Shown here piece after piece: positions 54,913-64,000 of a stretch of 64,000 nucleotides of DNA. Numbering within the stretch: position 1 is the first letter of the stretch; each line of letters begins with the position of its first letter. Position numbers and translations under genes: made by a program. The notes below the pieces were generated by a model. That model saw only the letters and a program-made list of their open reading frames with translations, made no database searches and was not told the DNA's origin. The stretch spans positions 62,001-126,000 of the forward strand of contig JACVRA010000109.1 in NCBI GenBank assembly GCA_019828545.1, read 5' to 3'. The DNA comes from Paracamarosporium sp. OC-R06-R3. Lineage: Eukaryota; Ascomycota; Dothideomycetes; Pleosporales; Didymosphaeriaceae.

Positions 54913-56887
54913 CGCTTCAACTTACACTGATATCTCCATAACATCTACTTTACAGAAGATATTTCCTTTTCTACACCGAACTGAATACGAACATCGTTCT
55001 GCTGTTTTTGAGAAGCTTGATCATGTTTCTTTCCTATAAGAAAATGCAACCTCATTGAGCATGTATCTTAGATGGCAGGTCAGAAGAGCGAAATCTCTAG
55101 AATAACCCTCACAGGGCAAGAAAGTTAGATGTACCGTAGGGTTGACTCGTTACATTTGCTCTCTGATTTGTTACATTCCAAAGCGAAAAGAGCGCGTGAA
55201 CAACTTGTTCGTGTTAATAGGGAGAACAGCTGACCCGTACTGGCCATGGCCTCGCGAGCCTTCTGGCGATGAAGGCGTGATTTCTGTGTCCGTAAATTAC
55301 AGAACCATTCGCTAGATTCAACAGCGGGGCGCTTAAGCTTAATATAAAGCAAACAAACAAAGTATAGTATCTGCTAAGCAAGACGGAGGCCTGTTTAGAG
55401 AGAGGGCTCAAAATTGCAAAAACTAGAAGCTAATTCTGCAAGCGAGGATACTCGGGCAACAGAGCGATATCGGCTGTCGCACGTGCCATGTACTGTGTGC
55501 ACGTGCGCATAGCCGAGTTTTGTTGGTTCGCTCATGTAAGCCCAACAGGTGTGTGAGGAACCTAGGTTCCTTTTCTTACATTAGGCAAGCGGGGACGGAG
55601 GATGAGTGGATCATATATACGCGTATGGATCATGCTATAGGTTCTTGGAGATTACTGGTTTTGCAAGTACTACCACCGTTATCCGCCTCAGCCGCTGAAA
55701 AAGTCTGAAGAGTCATGTTACTGTCATGAAAGCATTGACTTCAGCTGCGGATGGAGTGAGCGGCTGTGTGGCTGTCACGAAGGCTTCACAAAGTTCTGGC
55801 TTCAGCTGCCGCGTTGTTGTCACGAAGGCATCGACTTTGGCTGGAATGTTCCCAAATATTTTTGACTCTTCCTAGCCACTTTCCAGACGTTTGTCAGGCA
55901 GCGAACCACTGTCCAAGTGTATGATGCGCGCCTCTGATGGTCTGATCTCGAAGCCTTCGAAATTTGCAAAGCGCATGAATACAATAATTTGACAGTGGCT
56001 TGGACATAAAAAGATAAAGCTGACCATGATTTGTGTCATTTTTAAGACCTTATTGTCACTTTGGTTTGCGACCTCGGGTTAGTCACCGAGACATGCAAGG
56101 TCCGCGAACCAGGACAGGGCGCGGGGAAAGCGGACTTTTCGCTCCGCCCCCTGCAACCCCAACCGCAACCCTAAACCCCAACCCAACCCTGGTATAGTCA
56201 ACTACGCTTAGGCTTCTTTTGTAAGGCCTTTTGTGACCTTCAAAGGCAATTTCCAAATAAGGCTGACAGTAGGCAGATATGCAGGGCCCTACTACCAAGG
56301 AGGGTTGGTTCTCCCCTCCGTCCCCTGCGATGTCGTCTATTTCCAACATGGCGCACCGTCAGGAATGACGATGCAAGCTCAGTGCCATCTGGTATCGTCT
56401 GCGGATACCTGCATATCCGGAAAGCTTGTTTGACCCGAGGGCTCGATGCCACGCGAAAGAAGTTGGATTTCTGCATCTTAGCCTCTCATGGCAACCACGT
56501 GAACGGGTACCGCCCTAACCCAGTGAGCCTCGTTGGCATTGCCCTCTCGTATAGACGATGACCAGGCAGCCCCAGTATTTCGGGAATCATACATGAATGC
56601 TCGCCCCGAATGCGCGCCACACACGCGCCATCTTACCCCATCCCTGGATCCCAGTGGCATGACCATGGCCACCAAACACCACGAAGGAAGCGCGAACCCT
56701 CCAGCTAGGACCACCAAATGCTCCTTCGCAATGAGACTTGGAAAGAGAATGCTACGCCTCCTCCGTCTCTGGTCCCGAGTTCCCGTCTCGATGGATATTT
56801 AAGAGCTGGGGAAACGCTCGTGGTCGGATATCAGTCACTCACTGCTCATCTGTACCTGCATCTCCTGTACCTGCATTTCATTTCAAC
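54913..56887. other. Gene-poor region with short imperfect repeats
   Basis: 2 kb without supported genes. It contains a threefold imperfect repeat at about 55719-55845 and a CCCTAA-like C/A-rich run at about 56153-56190. The right end is the promoter of the oxidase gene. Small open frames such as 56533-56802 show no domains. Confidence 0.45.
55719..55845. repeat. Threefold imperfect direct repeat
   Basis: The pattern TGTCA(T/C)GAA(A/G)GC(A/T)T followed by GACTT/GGCTTCAGCTG recurs near 55721, 55772 and 55818. Copies are not equally spaced and one is interrupted. The function is unknown. Confidence 0.45.
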
Positions 56888-58731
56888 ATGCTTGGCCTTC
56901 ATCAAAGAGCGGGTCTAGCTCTTGCAGCTGTTGGGAGCGTCTTCGCCTACCCCGAGGGTTCTCTCAACCCTCGTACCGCGACCGCTCAAGTCTGTGTAAG
57001 TGTCTTCCACGTCTCTGTGGTCCGATCCCGGATTTAACATTGATACAGTGCGATGCCCTCGCCAAGAAGTACCCTGCGCAGACGTCGCAGCTCGGCACTT
57101 CAGCCTATACCACGCTGAACACCAACTTCTGGTGTAGGTCCAGTCCCTGTTCCCCCACGTGGTACTTGATTTGACATGGGTGTTATTTTAGCAAGCTCTG
57201 CCGTCCTTGCCCCTACCTGTGTCTTCGCACCCACAGCAGCGGATCAGGTTTCTTTCTTGGTTAAGACTGCAGTAGCCAACAGCTGCAAGTTCTCCGCAAA
57301 GGGTGGAGGCCACATGGCTGTGCCCGGAGCCGCTGATATTGACAATGGCATTCTCATCAGCTTCGACAATCTGAAGAGCGTCTCGGTCAAGACCCTTGCT
57401 GATGGGTCTAAGATCGCTGCTGTCGACCCTGGTATGCGCTGGGGAGATGTCTACACGTACCTCGACACCTTGAGCCTCATCCCATCCGTTGGCCGCTTCT
57501 ACCCCGTTGGCACTGGTCTCATCCTCGGTGCTGGCTTTAGCTACAAGGCTAATGATGTCGGTTTCGCCACCGACTCTGTCTACTCGTTCGAGGTCGTCAT
57601 CGCCAATGGCTCCCTCATCACCGTCTCGCAGACCTCTGCCCCTGATCTATTCAAGGCCATGAAGGGTGGAGGTAACAACTTCGGTATCGTCACTCGCTAC
57701 AACCTCCGCGTATGGCCTGCTGGCAAGATTGCCGGTGGCCTAGTTGTCACTCCTGAGGACCAGACCGAGAAGTGGCTCGACCTCACCTATGACTACGCCA
57801 CCGTCCAGGCTGTCAAGGAGGTCAAGTCGCACGCTCTCCCTGCTGCGGGCTGGTTCCAAGAAACCAACGTCGCCATCACTGAGACTGTTCTCGCCTACGT
57901 CCAGCCCGGCGCCAGCCAACTCCCCGCCATTATGTCTGGCTGGAACACCCTCAACGCCACCTCTAACTCCATCCGTAACGCCTGGCCTCACGAGTTGGCC
58001 ACAGAGAATGCCAACGGTTTTGGGAACGGACAATTGTTAGTGAATTCCGTGGCAACTCTCCAATGTACAGGTTACTAATGTTATTCTACCTGATTAGCCA
58101 GGAGCAGCGTGTCTACACCATTAAGGCTAACCGCGCCGAGTTCGCCTACGTCTGGTACCAGTTTCTCGCATGGGCCCGCGGCGTCCAGAAGACCGTTCCG
58201 GGTTTCAACATCCTCCACTGCAACATGCCTATTACGCCGCGCATGTCGTCCGCGGGTGCCTCCAGCGGTGGCAACTCGCTCGGTCTCGACAACAACAAGG
58301 AGGTTCTGACCGGTACGCATTACCTTCCACTTCGATCCTGACATCAAACGAAGCAAAAAACTAACATACTAAACAGTTCTCTACTTCGGTATCACCATGG
58401 ACAAGCGTGACGACTCCGTTGTATCGTCTTTCCGCACCCTCTTCAACAACCTGCAGGCGCACTCCAAGACCGCTGGTGTATTCAACCCGTGGCTGTACGT
58501 TTTGCTCATGCCTTTCCTTCCCCCTTCCTCCCTTTCCCTGCATCGTACATATTCTTTCTTCAGGAACTAACTTCTCTTCCTAGCTTCTGGAACTACGCCG
58601 GTATCGGCCAAGACCCTATCTCCTCGTACGGCTCCGCCTCTGTCGCCAACCTCAAGAAGGTCAGCGCCAAGTATGACCCCCAGGGTGTCTTCCAGAAGCT
58701 CGTCCCCGGTGGTTTCAAGCTCCCAGCTTAG
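56888..58731 (+). CDS. Secreted FAD-linked oxidase (BBE/PCMH type)
   Basis: Six exons: 56888-56995, 57049-57133, 57192-58035, 58098-58312, 58377-58494 and 58584-58731, giving 505 residues. Introns of 53-89 nt join in phase, for example NFW-SSSAVLAPTC and GQF-QEQRVYT. Signal peptide about 1-20. FAD-binding PCMH domain with KGGGHM, whose His is the likely covalent flavin site, GMRWGDVY, GLILGAGFSYKANDVGFATD and MKGGGNNFGIVTRY; a substrate domain follows, ending YDPQGVFQKLVPGGFKLP. These enzymes oxidise alcohols, sugars or secondary metabolites with O2. Extracellular; substrate unknown. The second junction gives two adjacent Cys codons, slightly unusual but in phase. Confidence 0.9.
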
Positions 58732-61700
58732 GTCTAGGCTGCGGGATGTCCATGTGAGTGGATACAGTGAGCAGCGTGTTCCGATTCTCAACGCCGGGCA
58801 TGACAGATAGAATTTTTGTGGTGGCTCCACTCGCGTGGATGGTTGTTTGGTACGGGGATGTATATGTAGATTGTTGAGGGGATACAGGCTTGGTGTATAT
58901 TCTTTGAGCTATGTGTTTGTATTATACATTGCTAGATATATAACTTGAATGGAATGGAACATTAAGATGGAATTTGGTGTTCTTGATGAGTGAGTGCCAG
59001 ATACATGTGATATATGGGAAGTCGTTCTTAAATTCCTCCTATGCATAGGATACTGGACACTGGCATTTGGAATGGTGATGTGCTCTGAAAATCTGCGTAC
59101 TCAATGCTCTGTCTTTCTGTCTATCTATGTCCGTATTTCTAGTATATCTATATCTTGAGTTATAGGTAAATAGAATTTTACAAAACTCGAACTACTCATT
59201 TTCCAGCCTAGCATGACCTAAGATGATATCTAAACACCGCTCACTCGCTCCATTCCCTTCCCTTCATCTCCACGCCCTACTTATCTAAGCTATCTAGCCA
59301 GCCATGCACTTTATACTGACAAATTGACTTCTGTTGAAGTTGATAGCTCTATCCGAATTGGATTGTTAAAATGAATATTGTCTTGGGAATGGGTATGGCC
59401 CACTAGGTAATAATCTCAAAACGAGTACAAGAGTTCTGAGCAAAGTGCTAGGCCAAATATATTATGTAATAAAGTATATATTCCGCCTTTCAAGTAGGAC
59501 TTTCTCATGCAACGATCTCATCAGTTCGCTCAATTAATGCAATCTTTCCAGCTCGTTCTTCCACAACAACTTCTAACCCAAAGTCGTTATGATATGTGAT
59601 TGGAGCCTGTGATGGGGATGGGTTACTTCGCACACGGTTTTCTATTTGTGAGCTTTCTTTTGAGGAAAAGCACGATTTTCAGATATAATGAGGGCTTTTT
59701 CATACAGGTATATGATTGTATTTCGAATCAAGGTTGCGAGTGAACGTTTTGAGGGTTTGTAAGGTGGAAGTGTGTCAGTCAGTATGTTGTTATCTTGTGC
59801 TGGATCGGGATGGAATCGCTGGTGTGCATGATGGATAGATGGCGAGGACATTATGGGAAAGTTTGTTTAGTTGTGGTAGGATTGAGTGTCTTACTGGTTC
59901 GATTTAATATGGTCTGGTGGCTATAGAGGGGAAGGAAGGGGAAGGATGAGGAGTGCGACGGTTCGATGGGATGTAAGATTTCGAGGTATAGGACTAAAAC
60001 GGCATTATTTGTTCACATAGGCAAGCGCTTTAAAGTCTTCAATGATGATGAATAGGTTGCTGTCTTGCGCTGGTGTGCACTGAAACATAGGTGAAGGCTG
60101 CTTGACCAGGTTTTCATGTGTGCTACTTGCGTTAAATCACAATGATTTGTTATATACGATAGAAAGGGAGGTAGGACGGGTAGGTGGGATTCAAAGATCT
60201 ATAACACAAGATTGGGATAACATTGTTCAGTCTAAGTAGTGGAACCGCTTGAGTGTTTGTAGGGCCTGGGTAGGTAGATAGATCGTTATTTTATTTCTTG
60301 AGAAAGACCATGATAATATAGTGTACTGTGAACATTTAGCATAGAGAAGATAGAAGGCTGTCTTACAATGTGTTTTAGACTCGCGATGGTTTGGTGTGTA
60401 TGAAGAAAAGCCGAGTATAGCACAGGGGCCAGTATGGGATTGGAGAGACGAGACCGGTATACTCTGGGTTACGTGAATGAGTCGTTTGGGTGTTTGGAAG
60501 GAAAAAGTAGGTAGTTGGCTAGTACTAGGGCGGAATTGGGTTGTTGGAGTGTGTTGTGGACTTGGGACGAGTAGATGATGCTGGAACGTTTTCTGACAGA
60601 CAGGGAGTTCTGATCAGGCTATACCTGCTGGTTGTTTGCGAAAACGGAACAAGGAAATTGTATGGGACTGTCTGTTTTCCGACATTGAGGCTAAATTACA
60701 CAGTTGCACGAATGCCGCGAGCTATTGTGTATGCTGTGCGCGATTTATCGCGATTCAGCTTTGTGCACATTGAAGCATCAGTTTGCTGCAACAGATTAGA
60801 AACAGGTAATGAATGGATTGTGTTGGCGTTGTTCTGACGCGTCATGCTGGTCTGTTCGCATCCTTTGCTATCTTTAAAAGGAGTATATGACAAGTAGATG
60901 TGCGGTGTTGGAGCCTTTCTGACACCAAAACTACATCTTGCTGGTTCATGAACGCTACCAGTCGCGAGGCATTGCAAGCTGCGAAAGATCTATTCTTGCA
61001 GACACAGCAGGAATACGTTGACAGAGCACACTGTAAGGAAATGACGAGGAGGCCGACGGAGTCAATATGACGAATGATTTTTGGTTTGGACTGATCTCTA
61101 GGATTTTAATGGACGGGAATGATGGCATCCGCACGAGAGCGAAGTTCTAAACGAAGATTCTGTATCTGGTTTGCTGCTTTGAACTCTACGAAAGTGACGA
61201 TTTGCTTGGATGGTTTCATGATGTTTTGTCATCCACGTTAATTGGTACACGAAGGTAAGTACTTCACATGCTAGAATCGTGTCATGTTGCGTGGTCAGAA
61301 CTACGAGATTGGTAGGGTATTAGCACAATCTCGCAAACGTCGCATTGGTCACATTTTGTGCGTCGGAACCAACGCATGCAGCCGAGAAGGTCATTAGTCG
61401 ATGAAGCTAAAACGTACAGCCCAATAAGCTATTGACATTCCATGGTTTTCATATTCGCCAATGATGCGTGGTCAGGTTCCGGATACGCGGTTGCAGGTTT
61501 GACATCCTTACCTGCCCCTGTAGTAATTGATAAGATCTTGCATTTTTGCCCCCTGGAGACCAATCATCGGTCGGTTTCACTTCTCAGTTTGTCCCTGGCT
61601 CTCGGTACCAATCCATAGGGTCCCGGATTATATCCCGTTGTCTATACTTGCCGTAAGAATTTACGGATCCCGCATCCATTCGTATCTAGTCATGGTGATT

Positions 61701-62683
61701 GAATCTGGGGTATAGTATTCATGAGATTGCGCTCTATCTGAAAGTCTTGGCCAGAAGCTTCGGCTGAAAATTGCTGTAGAATTATCGTTAGAGAAAAGAC
61801 AGTGGCGACGCTTGGAGTCCAGACTAGCGTGGGTTTCTTTGAGACAATGGAGCGAAAAGACCTTTTCCCCAGAAGAGGCTGTGTTCTCTGATAGGTGCAT
61901 GATCGCCCTAGGATCAGGATCATCCGCTAAAGTACTCCCAAGCTTATGTTGCCGCAATCAGCCCCCACTAACCTAATTTGAACCAGTCGCTCACCTAGAT
62001 CCGGTACATGAGCGAATCGCCGTGATCGTATCTGTTGCTTGCGCCAGCAGGTATATGTGCGTGCCGCGCTACGCTCTGGGAACCTTTCCCTAAGGCGCAC
62101 ATAGTTAGGAGGTCACTCCTCGGGCAGCCGCCTTCGCATACCGATCCATTCGCCGCATCAGAATTCGTCAGTCATCTTTCACAAGCGAGTTTGTCCAATG
62201 ACGGTACAGTTCTAGTTTGGGGATTTACATCCGATAGCGCAGGCTTAGGAACGATGTCATACGCAATGTACCGGTTCAAGATTAACTGCCCCGCATGTGC
62301 GATGGCGTTGGTTGCCTTGTGCCGTCTCTGCGCCAACACTGATCGGAACTTGTACACATAACAGACCGGCACGGAGGGACCAACATGGCTGATTACGCAA
62401 AAGGATGCTTTCGCTTACCGAATAGTTGCCCTTGGTTGAATGAATGTAGGTACATATGTACGTATGGACGCCAACATCGAGGCCAACCATAAACACGATG
62501 CGCTAAACGACCGGAGCTTGTTACTAGAGCTTGTTACAACTGATACCTGGAATATGATGAGCAGGCTGTTGTCTTGTTTATTCCTCGTGCGAAGCTTTCG
62601 TTCACACCTGGTCTTTAATTGCTCGTGCCAGGTACCCTTGGATTCTTCCGTCTTTTAACTTCGACACACTGCACTCATTTCTC
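58732..62683. other. Gene-poor 4 kb region
   Basis: No supported gene. Sequence is A/T-leaning with many stops. Open frames at 59642-59851 (minus, ATG, 69 codons, basic helical C-terminus), 60541-60837 and 61661-61957 lack domains and splice partners. No transposon ends or long repeats are evident by eye. The right end carries the promoter of the Zn2Cys6 gene. Confidence 0.45.
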
Positions 62684-63979
62684 ATGGACAACAACGACTT
62701 GTCGCCCGGGCATATACTCCGCAGAACTCGCCGCATTGCTTGCGATGTCTGTCGAGAGCGCAAAGTGCGCTGCGATCGTCGCCAGCCCAGCTGCGAACGA
62801 TGCATGCGTCTGGGGAGCCGGTGCACATACACCTTGACCGTCGTCCAAAAACGGCCCACGAGTTCTGGAGAGATGGATGTAAGAGTCCATGAGCTTTTGG
62901 CCCAGATGCAGTCGAGATTAGGTGCGGCCGATCCCGTCTACGCCGTACTTCTGCATTGGGAAACTGACCGACTTGATTAGCGCGAGCGGAAAGTCAGCTA
63001 GCTTTGGGAAACGTGCAGCCGCCCCAGACGCCACTCACGATCCCCGACACCAACAACACTACGTCGCTGCCGTTGAGCTATCGTGACCTACCTGGTTGCC
63101 TGTCAGAGAGCCCGGCAGGCTCGAGCAATGGCTCGTCGATGAACACATCCTCCACCTTTCCATGTGATACTTTTCAAAACGATGCATGCGCTTCAGGATC
63201 AGTCACTCCTCTCAACCTCGATGGAACATCGTGGAACGGCTGGATGTATGGGTCCGACTTTATGTCCCCTCCTCTTGCTACGGATAGCTCTGATCTCAAC
63301 ATGGATGATCTATTCGGCTATATTGGCCCCACATCAACTCCGACAGTTCCCGATCCAGAGGTCAGTGACTTTGCTGTCAACCAATTGTGAGTTCTCCTTG
63401 CAGGCATCAGTCATCTCGGATCTAAGTGTTGTTAGTCATGACTCCTACTTTGATACCATCCACCAAGTTCTCCCCATGATCAACCAAAGTAGGTTCGCAT
63501 CAGTGGTGAATGCAGGAACCAGCAAACCCGAACTCGTCGCACTGAAGCACGCCGTCGCAATGGCTGGTGCTACCGCTCACGAGGACAGCATCGAAGCTGC
63601 AGAGCGTTGTTACACTTTGGCACGAAATCATCTGGAACAGGCCGAGAGACAGGATATCGATGATCCGTTTATGACAATCGCTGCAGTGCAGAGTCTCATC
63701 CTCATAGTCTACTACGAATTGAAACGAAAAAGCTTCACACGAACGTGGATGAGCGTCGGTCGCTGCATGAGGCTAGCAAAAGCTCTAGGACTTGATCAGT
63801 TAGATCGCGATAATGAGTCGAACAACGACCTAACATCGATCCTTTCAGCGTGTAAATTAGCTCCCACAAACGACCACTTGGAAATAGAGGAGCGACGGAA
63901 TACCTTCTGGTGTGCATACATCCTTGATTCGTACGTTAGTGCTCGCACCGGGTGTGCGACCACATTTAATCCAATTCAG
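62684..63979 (+). CDS. Zn2Cys6 transcription factor, 3' end outside the window
   Basis: Three exons are visible: 62684-62921, 62981-63386 and 63436-63979, at least 396 residues; a further intron starts with GTGAGG at 63980 and the gene runs off the window. Introns of 59 and 49 nt rejoin QSRL-A-RAESQ and NQ-F-HDSYFDTIH. The cluster CDVCRERKVRCDRRQ...CERCMRLGSRC has C-X2-C-X6-C-X6-C-X2-C-X6-C spacing at about residues 20-47. A Ser/Thr/Pro-rich linker follows, then the start of the fungal_trans regulatory domain (AVQSLILIVYYELK, SVGRCMRLAKALGLDQ, ERRNTFWCAYILDSYVS). Nuclear DNA-binding regulator; targets unknown. It lies about 4 kb from the FAD oxidase gene. Confidence 0.9.
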
Positions 63980-64000
63980 GTGAGGGTTCTAGGCTCTATC

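Noticed and set aside
59642..59851. 69-codon ATG ORF on the minus strand
   Set aside because: Has an ATG and a reasonable composition, but no domain, splice partner or signal; kept only as a note in the gene-poor region.
1..64000. CRISPR arrays, rRNA, tRNA or intact transposons
   Set aside because: No regularly spaced repeat array, no rRNA-like block, no cloverleaf that I could support by eye, and no transposase or reverse-transcriptase motif in any frame I examined.

Overview
The window is nuclear DNA from a filamentous ascomycete. The genes have short spliceosomal introns (about 47-137 nt) with GT...AG ends and GCTAAC/ACTAAC-type branch sites. Their products are typical of Pezizomycotina: Zn2Cys6 regulators, a HET-domain protein, a NACHT NLR, secreted carbohydrate-active enzymes, a MIC60 and a Rab5. 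The mix suggests Dothideomycetes, perhaps Pleosporales, but that placement is an inference. I rebuilt the gene models by joining reading frames across splice sites. Many real first or last exons have no ATG of their own and are not visible as simple ORFs.

Layout. 1-16 kb: a membrane protein of unknown function (1501-2387), a Zn2Cys6 regulator on the minus strand (3753-5885), a seven-exon MFS transporter on the minus strand (7275-9832) and a GPI-type GH18 chitinase with a chitin-binding module (12118-14877). 16-25 kb: a large coiled-coil protein of unknown function and a Goodbye-NACHT-TPR-zinc finger NLR (20508-24823). 25-34 kb is an accessory stretch: a GH43 arabinanase, two small secreted proteins (one a likely Kex2-processed peptide precursor), a decayed membrane-protein pseudogene, an amidohydrolase and a two-TM protein. 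34-42 kb is housekeeping: MIC60, a conserved protein of unknown function, SAC1 and RAB5 (the last two divergent), and a small secreted glycoprotein. 44-51 kb: a DHA2 MFS transporter and a divergent SDR / FAD-monooxygenase pair. 52-64 kb: a HET-TPR-ankyrin gene with nearly identical ankyrin units, a secreted FAD-linked oxidase, a gene-poor 4 kb, and a Zn2Cys6 regulator cut by the window end.

Themes. Two unrelated families of fungal self/non-self recognition proteins (NLR and HET-ankyrin) lie on either side of a region rich in secreted proteins. SAC1 and RAB5, both acting on phosphoinositide-dependent membrane traffic, share a 347-bp intergenic region. The SDR/FAD-monooxygenase pair shares a 547-bp promoter region. 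The most unusual item is the small secreted precursor at 28.5-28.9 kb, with two equal-length 18-residue peptides set between KR sites. I saw no CRISPR array, rRNA, tRNA, insertion sequence or intact transposon.
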